A stretch of DNA of 64,000 nucleotides, taken from Opitutia bacterium. Lineage in GTDB: Bacteria > Verrucomicrobiota > Verrucomicrobiae > Opitutales > Opitutaceae. The translations under genes were made by a program, and so were the position numbers. Every line of letters starts with the position of its first letter. Position 1 is the first letter of the stretch. Shown here piece after piece: positions 43,083 to 51,250 of the stretch. The notes below the pieces were generated by a model, which was not told the DNA's origin, did no database searches, and was given only the letters and a program-made list of their open reading frames with translations. The DNA lies in the NCBI GenBank assembly GCA_947442255.1, contig CANEVO010000006.1, positions 23,949 to 87,948 of the forward strand, written 5' to 3'.

Positions 43083-44507
43083 TCACTCCCCGGCGCGAAA
43101 ATCGTAGCAGATGAGCCGGGGCGGTTTGTCGCCACGCATGTCGCGCGAGTTGTGGACGACGTAGAGCAGGCCGCGATGCAGCGCGGGGAGGGTCCAGGTG
43201 GACTGCGCGAGAAAGAGCCGGGCGCGCTGCCGCGTGACGGCGCCCTTCGGCGTCAGCGCGAATTCCGCCAGCAATCCGTCCTCGCCAAGGCAGAACACGC
43301 GCCCGTCGGCCTGCAGCAGGCTCGCCCGGAAGAAACTGCTCAGGCGGCCATTTTCGTCGAAGCGGGTGTCGTCGGCCCAGACGATTTTCCCCGTCGCGGC
43401 CTCGAGGCACTTGAATTCGGTGTCGGGCGGATTGCGCCCCGCGAACCCATAGAGGTGCCCGTCGATCAGGAGCGGCATCATCCAGTGCAGGCCGAATTCG
43501 CGCTGCGTCCACGCCGGCTTCGATTTCAAGTTCTCGTCGAACTCCAGCAGTACTCCGCCCTTTTCGTAGCAGTCGGAGATGTAAACCCGCCGGTCGTCGA
43601 GCACGGCGGGCGTCCCGGCGATCACCGACTCGTAAACTCGCGCGCGCCACGGAAACCGGTCGAAGACCCGGCCCGTTTGCGGATCGATGGTGAGCAGGCC
43701 ACCGACGCTCGGCCGGCTCTCGCCGGCGGCGACGACGAGCGCCACCTCGCGACCGCGGAGCTTTGCGACGATCGGCGAGGCGTAGCCCGCGCCCCAGCTG
43801 TCCTCGACTTCCCACAGCGTCCTGCCCGTGAGCTTGTCGAAGGCCGCGACGCACGTGCCCGTGACGCCATCGCGCGCCTTGCCGCCCACGTTCACGATGA
43901 GCCGGTCCCTCCAGGCGAAGGGCGTCGGGCCGTAGCCAAAAAAATACTGCGGCACCTTGTAGTCCGCCATCAGGTCGCGCCGCCAGAGCACGCGCCCCGT
44001 CTTGAGGTCGAGGCAGTGCAACACCGCCGTGACCCCGACGACATAGACCCGCCCATCGTCGATCAACGCGCTCGCCCGCGGCCCGGGACTGAAACCGTAG
44101 CGGTCGCGATATTCGACCGGGTAATCGTAGCGCCAGAAACGCCGGCCGGTCTCGGGCTCGAGGCAATCGACCGTCTCCTTGCCGTCGACGTGCTGGAAAT
44201 ACACCAGTCGCCCTCCGGCAAACACCGGGCACGCGTAGCCCTCGCCCCTCTCCATTTCCCAAACGATCTTCGGGCCGGCGGCGGGCCACTGGCCGAGGAG
44301 TTTGGTCTCACGGCTCGTCGCGTTGACATGCGGGCCGAGGAAATGCGGCCAGTCTTCGGTGACGGCGCCCGCTGCGAGCGGCTTGGGCGCAGCGTGAAAC
44401 GTGAGCCCGGGATAGGCCTTGGCCTCCTGCGCGGGCGTGGGCGGCGCAATGCCGGACAGCCCGAGGGCAAGTCCGGCGATGCAGAAAAACGCGTGGGAGG
44501 GATTCAT
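43083..44507 (-). CDS. Secreted PQQ-like propeller protein, HFLGP variant
   Basis: 474 residues from ATG 44507; signal peptide MNPSHAFFCIAGLALGLSGI, cleavage TPA/QEA. The mature start has WPHFLGPHVNATSRETKLLG, a variant of the WxxxRGP opening. Blades: DCLEPETGRRFWRYDY, CLDLKTGRVLWRRDLM, AFDKLTGRTLWEVEDS, CLEAATGKIVWADDTR. The C-terminal blade (LFLAQSTWTLPALHRGLLYV, ending ICYDFRAGE) is homologous to the remnant at 37386-37560. It converges on the propeller gene at 41589, with 84 bp between, where a short CCCC-GGC-GGGG hairpin with a TAATTTT tail (43021-43038) may end transcription weakly. Confidence 0.85.
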   Translation of the reverse strand: MNPSHAFFCIAGLALGLSGIAPPTPAQEAKAYPGLTFHAAPKPLAAGAVTEDWPHFLGPHVNATSRETKLLGQWPAAGPKIVWEMERGEGYACPVFAGGRLVYFQHVDGKETVDCLEPETGRRFWRYDYPVEYRDRYGFSPGPRASALIDDGRVYVVGVTAVLHCLDLKTGRVLWRRDLMADYKVPQYFFGYGPTPFAWRDRLIVNVGGKARDGVTGTCVAAFDKLTGRTLWEVEDSWGAGYASPIVAKLRGREVALVVAAGESRPSVGGLLTIDPQTGRVFDRFPWRARVYESVIAGTPAVLDDRRVYISDCYEKGGVLLEFDENLKSKPAWTQREFGLHWMMPLLIDGHLYGFAGRNPPDTEFKCLEAATGKIVWADDTRFDENGRLSSFFRASLLQADGRVFCLGEDGLLAEFALTPKGAVTRQRARLFLAQSTWTLPALHRGLLYVVHNSRDMRGDKPPRLICYDFRAGE

Positions 44508-44620
44508 GCCGCGAACGGAAGCGCATCGTGCGCCGCCGCCCCGGCTGCGCAATCGAAAGGATTGCCGCCCGCCAGATTTCCCCCGCACCCTCCTGACCGA
44601 CCCGCCGACCCACTTTTCGC

Positions 44621-45886
44621 GTGACCCACCAAGCCACGATTCTCCCCCGCCGGCCCGGCCTGCCCGTCCACGCGCGTTTTTACTACGGTTGGGTGACGGT
44701 GGGCCTCGCCGCCGCGGCGATGGTCGGCACGCTGCCGGGCCGCACGCAGGGCCTCGGCCTCATCACCGAGTCGCTGCTCAAGGATCTCGCGATCGATCGG
44801 GTGGCCCTGGCGCGGATGAACCTGTGGGCGACGCTGCTCGGTTCGTTGTGCTGCATCGGCGTGGGGCGCCTGCAGGATCAACTGGGGAGCCGCGTCGTGC
44901 TCACGATGGTGTCGGTGCTGCTCGGCGCGGTCGTGCTCGCGATGAGCGCGACGACGGGCGTCGCGACGATGTTCGTGCTGTTGGTGCTGTCGCGCGGGCT
45001 CGGGCAGAGCGCGCTGTCGGTCGTGAGCCTCACGATGGTCGGGCAATGGTTCCGCCGGCGGCTGAGTCTCGCGATGGGAATTTATTCGGTGGTGCTGAGC
45101 CTGGGCTTCATGACGGCGTTCCCGATCGTCGGGGCGATGGTGCAGCGCGACGGGTGGCGCACGGCGTGGGCGGGGATCGGGTGGTGCCTCGTGCCAGGGC
45201 TCGCGGTCGCCGGGTGGTGGCTCGCGCGACGCGGGCCCGAGGAGTGCGGCCTCGCCTTCGAAAACGAGCCGGCGCCCGCCGTGGCCGAGCCGGTCACCGG
45301 ATTCACGTGGGGCGAGGCCCTGCGCTCGCCGGCGTTCTGGGTTTTCGCGCTGGCGAGTTCGCTCTACAATCTCGTCGCGTCGGGCATCGGGCTCTTCAAC
45401 GAATCGATTCTGGCGGAGCGGGGTTTCGAGGCGGGCATCTATCACCGCAGCCTGGTGGTGTGCGCGCTGATGTCGCTGGTCGGAAATTTCCTCGGCGGCT
45501 GGCTCACGTTGCGGTGGAGCATGCACCGCCTGATGGCGCTGACGATGGCACTGCTCGCGCTCGCACTGGTCGGGCTGCCGTCGTTGCGCACGGTGGCGCA
45601 GGTCGACGCGTTTGCGGCGGTGATGGGCCTCGCGGGCGGCTTCGTGATCGTCATCTTTTTCAGTTTTTGGGCGAAGGCGTTCGGCGCGCGGCAACTCGGG
45701 CGCATCGTGGGAACGGCGCAGATGATGACGGTGGTGGCCTCGGCCGCCGGGCCGTTGCTGCTGGCGCACTGCCACGTGATCACCGGCTCGTATGCGGCGG
45801 TATTTTACACGCTCGCGGCGGTCGTGACCACCCTCGCCCTCGCGGCGTGGTTCGTCGAGGTGCCCGGCACCGCCGGTCGGCGCTAA
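44621..45886 (+). CDS. MFS transporter
   Basis: 421 residues from a GTG at 44621; no other in-frame start precedes the first membrane helix. Twelve helices are visible. The first loop has GRLQDQLGSRVVLTMVS, the MFS loop-2 motif, and TM5-6 lead into LARRGPEECGLAFENEP, a linker typical of oxalate/formate or monocarboxylate-type MFS carriers. The opening RFYYGWVTVGLAAAAMVGT also recalls those families. A small-acid substrate is therefore a reasonable but unproven guess. Divergent from the propeller at 43083. Confidence 0.85.
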   Translation: MTHQATILPRRPGLPVHARFYYGWVTVGLAAAAMVGTLPGRTQGLGLITESLLKDLAIDRVALARMNLWATLLGSLCCIGVGRLQDQLGSRVVLTMVSVLLGAVVLAMSATTGVATMFVLLVLSRGLGQSALSVVSLTMVGQWFRRRLSLAMGIYSVVLSLGFMTAFPIVGAMVQRDGWRTAWAGIGWCLVPGLAVAGWWLARRGPEECGLAFENEPAPAVAEPVTGFTWGEALRSPAFWVFALASSLYNLVASGIGLFNESILAERGFEAGIYHRSLVVCALMSLVGNFLGGWLTLRWSMHRLMALTMALLALALVGLPSLRTVAQVDAFAAVMGLAGGFVIVIFFSFWAKAFGARQLGRIVGTAQMMTVVASAAGPLLLAHCHVITGSYAAVFYTLAAVVTTLALAAWFVEVPGTAGRR

Positions 45887-45932
45887 CCGGGCCGCTGTCC
45901 CCATCTCCGCCTCCACCCTCAGTCCCGTAACC

Positions 45933-45951
45933 TGTAACCTATTCGGTTACA
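45933..45951. repeat. Perfect dyad TGTAACC-N5-GGTTACA
   Basis: TGTAACC, TATTC, GGTTACA: a perfect 7-bp inverted repeat between the convergent MFS and halogenase-like genes. It has no T-run. Because both genes end here, it may act as a weak bidirectional transcription end, or be a protein-binding site. Confidence 0.45.
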
Positions 45952-46022
45952 AAATGGAGAGGGGTCCACCGGGGTTGGCGGGCGTGGGGGGCCTTGGCGA
46001 GGCCCGCGATATTCGGGGCGGC

Positions 46023-47306
46023 TCAGCGCGCGGCGACCTCGGCGCCGAGAGGCTCGCCGTAGGGCAAGTCTTCGGGCAGCGGGACGAACTCGCGGATGCT
46101 GTTCCAGAGCTGCGTGAAGTCCTTGTTCACGTCGCCAGAGAGGCAGTCGGTGATTTCGCCGCCCGCGTCCGGATAGCGGGCGATCACTTCGCGGAAGGAG
46201 AATTTCGGGTCGTAGAAGGCGTAGACGAGCTTGCGCATGTTTTCCACGCCCTGCCGGATCGTCGCGCCGTATTCGGTGAAGCGCGCCGGCGAGAGATCGC
46301 CCGCCACGAGGCCGGCGTGGACTGTCTCGCCCACCAGGTGGCCGCTCTTGAGCGCGAGCATCACGCCGCTGCTGAACACCGGATCGAGAAACGCGAAGGC
46401 ATCGCCGACGAACACGAGCCCAGGGGCCGCGCAGTAGCGCGAGTGGCGGGAGTATTCGCTCGTGATGTAATAGTCCCCGGTGGACTCGCCGACCGACAGG
46501 CGTTCCTTGATCCAGAGGTTCTGCTCGACCTCGCGATGGAAGATGTCCTTCGGCTCGCGCACGCCGTCGCGCGTGAGATACTTGCCCTCCGCGACGACGC
46601 CGACGCTCGTCATGCCGCGGTGCTGCGGGATGTGCCAGAACCAGCCCTTGTCGGGCACGTAGGCGACCGTGGTGTCACCCTCGTCGATGCCGGCGCCACG
46701 TTTCGAGTCCTTGTAGTAGGTCCAGACCGCGATCTTGTTGAGATAAGGATCCTTCATGCGCCAGCCGTTGCGGTTGGAGAGGAAGGCCTCCTTGCCCGTG
46801 CAATCGAGCGTGATGGGCGCGCGCACCTCGTAGGTGCGGCCGGATTTGTCGGTGGCCTCGACGCCGACGACGCGGTCGCCCTCCATGAGCGGGCGATTGA
46901 CGCGCGTCTCCTCGCGCACCTCGGCGCCCTTCTCGCGGGCGTTGTTGAGCATCAGTTCGTCGAACTCGGAGCGGAGCACCTGCCACGTCTGCGCGACGGT
47001 CTCCTTGTCGTAGCGGTTGAAGAAATAAAACGGCTGCGAGCGTTGCCCGTCCGGCGAGACGAACGTGACGCTGTATTTTTTCTGAAAGGCCGACTGCCGC
47101 ATCTTCGGGATCATCCCGATGCGCTCCAGCGGCTGAAAGGTGAACGGGATCAGCGATTCGCCGATGTGGAAGCGGGGAAACTTTTCGCGCTCGAGGATGA
47201 GCACGCGGTGGCCGTATTCGCCGAGGATGGCGCCCGCGCAGGAGCCCGCGGGCCCGCCACCGATGATGATGGCGTCGTAGGATTGGGAGTCAGTTTTCGT
47301 GGGCAT
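46023..47306 (-). CDS. Flavin-dependent halogenase-like oxidoreductase
   Basis: 427 residues. The FAD-binding motif GGGPAGS lies at 16-22, followed by RVLILEREKFPRFHIGESLI, the opening of the halogenase/geranylgeranyl-reductase group. W222-F-W224-H-I-P227 fits the WxWxIP motif used to tell flavin-dependent halogenases from monooxygenases. VGDAFAFLDPVFSSG (300-314) holds GDA plus an F-x2-P-x2-S-x-G pattern also reported for halogenases. A catalytic lysine cannot be assigned by eye. If it is a halogenase, the likely targets are phenols or pyrroles, possibly carrier-bound. It is followed after 12 bp by a small membrane protein gene, while no carrier or NRPS/PKS is nearby. The alternative is a non-halogenating family member. 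Confidence 0.75.
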   Translation of the reverse strand: MPTKTDSQSYDAIIIGGGPAGSCAGAILGEYGHRVLILEREKFPRFHIGESLIPFTFQPLERIGMIPKMRQSAFQKKYSVTFVSPDGQRSQPFYFFNRYDKETVAQTWQVLRSEFDELMLNNAREKGAEVREETRVNRPLMEGDRVVGVEATDKSGRTYEVRAPITLDCTGKEAFLSNRNGWRMKDPYLNKIAVWTYYKDSKRGAGIDEGDTTVAYVPDKGWFWHIPQHRGMTSVGVVAEGKYLTRDGVREPKDIFHREVEQNLWIKERLSVGESTGDYYITSEYSRHSRYCAAPGLVFVGDAFAFLDPVFSSGVMLALKSGHLVGETVHAGLVAGDLSPARFTEYGATIRQGVENMRKLVYAFYDPKFSFREVIARYPDAGGEITDCLSGDVNKDFTQLWNSIREFVPLPEDLPYGEPLGAEVAAR

Positions 47307-47318
47307 GAAGAAAATGGG

Positions 47319-47906
47319 TTAGGTGCGCGTCCGCGCCTGCGAGTCAAAGAGGACATAGCCGAGCCCCGCGCCGAAGCCAAGCCCGTGCGCCGCACCCCAC
47401 AGCAACCGGCCGGTGGAGCCGCGCACCGCGCCGTAGAGATCGCCGCCGAGGGAGTAGCCGAAGCTGTGCAACAGGAAGAGCACCGCAAACGCCGGCAGAA
47501 AATCCCCGCGCCGCCCGAACGCGCGCCGCACAATCCACGTCATCGCCGCGAGGCCGGCCGCCGCGCCCCAGAGGTCCGCGTGATATTTTCCCTTCAGCCC
47601 GAACCACCCCGCGCACCAACACACCGCGTAGGCGAGGAACGCCGCCGCCAGCAGCACGGGAAGCCGCTTCCACGCGCCCGGGACCGCGACCAGCCGGCTC
47701 AGCGCGAGTCCGGAAAGCCCCAGATAAACCGCCGCCGTCGCCGAATACATGGCGGCGTTGCCCGGGATCAGGTTGTAGGCCCAGATCGAGTAGGCGAGCA
47801 CGCTGACCCCGCCGAAACTCACGCTGCCGTAAATCAGCGAAAACGCCAAACCCGGCGCGCGGGGGGCGGCGGGGCTGTCCGACGGGGGGAGTTCGAGGAT
47901 TTTCAT
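47319..47906 (-). CDS. Multi-pass membrane protein, possibly rhomboid-like
   Basis: 195 residues from ATG 47906; longer frames upstream have no membrane character. Six hydrophobic segments are visible: LAFSLIYGSVSFGGVSVLAYSIWAY region, AAMYSATAAVYLGLSGLALS, LPVLLAAAFLAYAVCWCAGW, DLWGAAAGLAAMTWIV, FLPAFAVLFLLHSFGYSLGG and GRLLWGAAHGLGFGAGLGYV. The last has AHGLGFGAG, which recalls the His-containing helix of rhomboid-type proteins, but I see no GxSG serine motif, so I do not call a protease. It precedes the halogenase-like gene by 12 bp on the same strand. Function unknown. Confidence 0.6.
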   Translation of the reverse strand: MKILELPPSDSPAAPRAPGLAFSLIYGSVSFGGVSVLAYSIWAYNLIPGNAAMYSATAAVYLGLSGLALSRLVAVPGAWKRLPVLLAAAFLAYAVCWCAGWFGLKGKYHADLWGAAAGLAAMTWIVRRAFGRRGDFLPAFAVLFLLHSFGYSLGGDLYGAVRGSTGRLLWGAAHGLGFGAGLGYVLFDSQARTRT

Positions 47907-48149
47907 GGGCGGGGCACGCGGTTCGGCCGGATGGCAACGGAGAAGCACGAACGAGCGCGGCGAACAGTTCACGCCAAAAATCACGGCGCGACCGGATCCG
48001 GATTTTCTGCGGTAGGGGCTGCATCGGTCTGCCTCTCGATACGTCTCAAACATGATTCCGGATGCCTCTGCGCCGCCCGCGGAACGTTTGCCCTCCCCCC
48101 GTGGTTTCCCGAGCCGGATTCTCTTCCCCCCTGAAACCACCGCCAGCGG
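47907..48149. other. Intergenic stretch without a supported gene
   Basis: Upstream region of the membrane-protein gene at 47319. No frame looks like a protein; the 3' neighbour at 48150 is a decayed propeller fragment. The promoter of the membrane-protein/halogenase pair should lie here but I see no convincing sigma-70 boxes. Confidence 0.4.
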
Positions 48150-48265
48150 CCCTGGCCGGCCGCCGAGCGCGAACTCGCCCGCGCCAGGGACATCGCTGGC
48201 AAGGTCTGGGCGACGGGCGGCTCCTGCTCCGCCGCACCAAGCAGGGCGTGTGTCTGGAATTTTAG
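48150..48265 (+). pseudogene. Probable C-terminal remnant of a propeller gene
   Basis: One frame ending at TAG 48263-48265 reads GDGRLLLRRTKQGVCLEF, the look of a last propeller strand (compare GRIYVKTFTHLVCVGGK at 39000 and GEIFLRTGTHLYCIAK at 49675). Just upstream, in a shifted frame, ELARARDIAGKVWA could be the preceding strand. A small deletion or frameshift would join them. No start and no earlier blades remain. It stops 1 bp before the convergent antiporter gene. Confidence 0.45.
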
Positions 48266-48266
48266 G

Positions 48267-49544
48267 TCAGCGGCTCCCGGGCCCGGTTTTCAACACCGCG
48301 TCCGCCTCGGGCACCGTCCCGTGCCGCCCCACGAGCAGTTCGAACAGCGGCGACGCCATCACCGTCGTCACCACCGCCATGATCACCAGCGTCGCAAACA
48401 GCGCCGGCGAGATGATCCCGCGCTGGAGGCCGATGTTGATGATGATGAGTTCCATCAGGCCGCGCACGTTCATCAGCGTGCCGATGCCGAGCGCCTCGCG
48501 GTTCGACACGCCCGTCGCCCGCGCCGCGAGCCAGCACGCCACGCCCTTGCCGGCGATCGCCACGACGAGCACGAGCGCCGCCATCAGCCAGAGGTAGCCG
48601 GAGTCGAGCAGGCCCATCTGAGTGTTGAGGCCGGAAAACGTGAAGAACAGCGGCAGCAGCAGCGCCACCGTGAGCGGCTGGATGCGCTCGATCAGCGCCT
48701 CCGTCAGCAGCCCGCGCGGCATCGCCACGCCCATCACGAACGCCCCGAACACCGCGTGCAGCCCAATCGCCTCCGTGAACCACGCGCCGAGCATCACCAC
48801 GCCGAGGCACGCCGCGAACTCCCCCTCCGTGAGATGCCGCCGCAGCTCGATGCCCCGCCCCCAGTGCGCCAGCAGCGGCCGCAGCGCGAAATACACCGCC
48901 GCCACGTAGCCGGCGCCCCCGCCGATCGTCAGCGCCGCGTGGCTGAAATCCCCTTCGATCGCCGCCAGCACGAACGCCAGCAGGCACCACGCCGCCGCGT
49001 CGTTGATCGCGCCCGCGCCGAGCGCCACGGCACCCATCGTCGTGCCCGTGAGTTTCTTGAAATGAATGATCCGCGCCAGCATCGGAAACGCCGTGATGCA
49101 CAGCGACGCGCCGAGGAAAATCATCGCGACCAGCAGCGCCGTGTTCGCCGGAAACAGCGCGGTGTGCCGGTGGAAATACCAGGCCAGCGCCGCCCCGCCC
49201 ACAAACGGCGCCACCATCCCGACCACCGACACCGCCACCGCGCTCCGCAGCTTCCGCTTCACGATGTCGGTGCGAAACTCCAGCCCGACGACAAACATGT
49301 AGGCCGCGAGCCCGAGCTGCGCGACGGGGAACAGCACGCGCATCGTGTCCGGCGGAAATAGCTTCGCGAACACCCCCGGCCAGAACAAACCAAGCACCGA
49401 CGGCCCGAGCAGCACGCCGGCGACCATCTCCGCGACGACCTGCGGCTGCCCCAGCCGCCGCCCGAGCACGCCCACCAGCTGGCAGACCACCAGAATCACG
49501 GTGACCTGAAAAAAGAAATGCAGGGCCAGTTGGAGATTGGTCAT
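48267..49544 (-). CDS. CPA2-family cation:proton antiporter (KefB/NapA type)
   Basis: 425 residues. Starts MTNLQLALHFFFQVTVILVV with GRRLGQPQVVAEMVAGVLLG, the CPA2 N-terminal signature. Further segments include VVGLEFRTDIVKRKLRSAV, the discontinuous-helix region GAGAINDAAAWCLLAFVL (Asn-Asp pair, so N-D rather than D-D type) and LMNVRGLMELIIINIG. About 12 helices; no C-terminal TrkA-N domain, unlike KefB/KefC, so no nucleotide or glutathione gating. It exchanges Na+ or K+ for H+ at the inner membrane. Stands alone, convergent to the remnant at 48150. Confidence 0.9.
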   Translation of the reverse strand: MTNLQLALHFFFQVTVILVVCQLVGVLGRRLGQPQVVAEMVAGVLLGPSVLGLFWPGVFAKLFPPDTMRVLFPVAQLGLAAYMFVVGLEFRTDIVKRKLRSAVAVSVVGMVAPFVGGAALAWYFHRHTALFPANTALLVAMIFLGASLCITAFPMLARIIHFKKLTGTTMGAVALGAGAINDAAAWCLLAFVLAAIEGDFSHAALTIGGGAGYVAAVYFALRPLLAHWGRGIELRRHLTEGEFAACLGVVMLGAWFTEAIGLHAVFGAFVMGVAMPRGLLTEALIERIQPLTVALLLPLFFTFSGLNTQMGLLDSGYLWLMAALVLVVAIAGKGVACWLAARATGVSNREALGIGTLMNVRGLMELIIINIGLQRGIISPALFATLVIMAVVTTVMASPLFELLVGRHGTVPEADAVLKTGPGSR

Positions 49545-49674
49545 GGGTGGCGAAAGGCCCGCCCCACCCCGGGCCCGCGCTCCTGAAAAACCGCCTCGTG
49601 GCCGGCAGCGGCGGTGGACGTCGGAAGAAGGGGCGCGGCGGGCTGCGCAACGCTGGTCAAGATGAGACGGCGAT

Positions 49675-51063
49675 TCACTTCGCGATACAATACAGGTGCG
49701 TCCCCGTCCGCAGGAAGATCTCGCCGTCCACGAACGCCGGCGTGCTGAGGGTATAGGAACCGTCGAGTGTGTTTTTCGCGAGCAACTTGTAGGTTGGGCC
49801 CGCCTGGATCACCGCCGTTTCCGTCGTCTGGCTCGTGATGTAAATTTTTCCGTCCGCGAGGATCGGCGAGCCCCAGACGCGGCCGATGCCGGTGTCCTCC
49901 GGCCCGTAGAGGACCTTGCCGGTCTTCGCATCGAGGCACGTGATCGTGCCCTGATCGCCGACCATGTAGAACCGGGGGCCGTCGCACACCGGCGTCGGCA
50001 CGTCGGGGGCGATGCTGCGCTCGGTCCAGCTCCACACGAGGTGGCTCGTCGAAATGTCACCCGTGCCGCCGGCCTTGAACGCCAGCAACGGCACCTGCCG
50101 CGTCGGCGCAAAGATCATCCCGTCGCGCACGACCGGCGAGGGCACGACGCGGTAGTCGCGGGCCTTGCGCGGATTGAGCCCGCCCGCGCGCCAGACTTCC
50201 ACGCCCGTGTCCGCATCGTGGCCGGTCAGGTAGTCCCCGCCGAGGATCACGATTTGCTTCCGGCCGTTGACCTCGAGCACGGCGGGGGTCGTGTAGGCGT
50301 CGGGCGATTCATGGACCGCGTCGGTCGGCCGTTCGACGCGCCAGAGCACTTTCCCATCCGTGGCGTTGAGCGCAAAAACGTAGGAGGGATCGTCGGTCTT
50401 CATTCCGTGCAGCACCTCGACAATGAGTTTGCCGTCGAGCAGCAGCGGCGAGGAGCCGTAGCCATGATTGTGGCCGAACTTCCCGAACTTGTCCGGGATG
50501 TCCAGTTTCCACTTTTCGTTTCCGGCGAAGTCGAAGCAGGCCATCACGCCGTTGCCGGAGAGGACCCACACGTGCCTCCCGTCGGTCACGGGCGAGGGAC
50601 TCGAAGAATTGTGCATCATCCGAATCTGGTTTCCGCGATCGATCTGCCGGCGCCAGAGCTCCCGGCCGGTTGCCCGGTCGAGACAGAGGAACAACAGCTC
50701 CTGGCCACCGGGACCTGTCATCGCCGGACCGCGTGCGCCGCGTCGACCGCCACCGCCCGGAGCCGCCGCCGGTGCGGCCTCCTTCGAAGGTGTGCTGATG
50801 AAAATCCGATCGCCCCAGACGACCGGCGACGAGCCGCTCCACGACGGCAGTTCCTGCTTCCACTTGATGTTTTCGGTGGGGCTCCACGTCCCGGGGAGGT
50901 TTCTGGCGTCGGTGGTGGTGCCGTCGCCGTTGGGCCCGCGCCAGCCCGGCCAGTGGGCGGCGGCGGCGGCCACGGACGCCACCCACGCGACGAACCATGC
51001 GGCGCCGAGCGCCCGGCCGGGGAAACGGAACCTTAGTTTGGATGCAATCGGGGAGATTTTCAT
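49675..51063 (-). CDS. Secreted PQQ-like propeller protein, RGP subtype
   Basis: 462 residues. Signal region RALGAAWFVAWVASVAAAAA, mature start HWPGWRGPNGDGTTTDARNL, next to WSPTENIKWKQELPSWSGSS as in many family members. A Gly/Ala/Pro-rich insertion (AAPAAAPGGGGRRGARGP, about residues 95-112) interrupts the first blade and is likely a surface loop. Blades: CLDRATGRELWRRQID, ALNATDGKVLWRVERP, CLDAKTGKVLYGPEDT. Final strand EIFLRTGTHLYCIAK. No heme-binding or dehydrogenase motif. Single gene with 187 bp before the next gene upstream in its orientation. Confidence 0.87.
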   Translation of the reverse strand: MKISPIASKLRFRFPGRALGAAWFVAWVASVAAAAAHWPGWRGPNGDGTTTDARNLPGTWSPTENIKWKQELPSWSGSSPVVWGDRIFISTPSKEAAPAAAPGGGGRRGARGPAMTGPGGQELLFLCLDRATGRELWRRQIDRGNQIRMMHNSSSPSPVTDGRHVWVLSGNGVMACFDFAGNEKWKLDIPDKFGKFGHNHGYGSSPLLLDGKLIVEVLHGMKTDDPSYVFALNATDGKVLWRVERPTDAVHESPDAYTTPAVLEVNGRKQIVILGGDYLTGHDADTGVEVWRAGGLNPRKARDYRVVPSPVVRDGMIFAPTRQVPLLAFKAGGTGDISTSHLVWSWTERSIAPDVPTPVCDGPRFYMVGDQGTITCLDAKTGKVLYGPEDTGIGRVWGSPILADGKIYITSQTTETAVIQAGPTYKLLAKNTLDGSYTLSTPAFVDGEIFLRTGTHLYCIAK

Positions 51064-51250
51064 GGGAACCGATTCTCTCTGTTTGCCGACGTTGTCGGTA
51101 ATTCGCGGGCGAGACGCATCGAATCGAAGCGCGATGCGAGCCGTTGTCGAGAAATGACCACGGGGCGCGCCAGCCCATCACCGATCGCGCGTCCGCCCCT
51201 GTAACGGCGCTCGCTGCGCCAACCCTTGACGGCTGCCCCCGGGTTTTGGT

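Noticed and set aside
29904..44507. True PQQ-dependent dehydrogenases
   Set aside because: The propellers show blade patterns only; no CxxCH heme site, no clear catalytic Asp pair and no pqq genes nearby, so they are described as PQQ-like.
47319..47906. Rhomboid protease
   Set aside because: An AHG-like helix is present, but no GxSG serine motif, so catalytic function is not supported.
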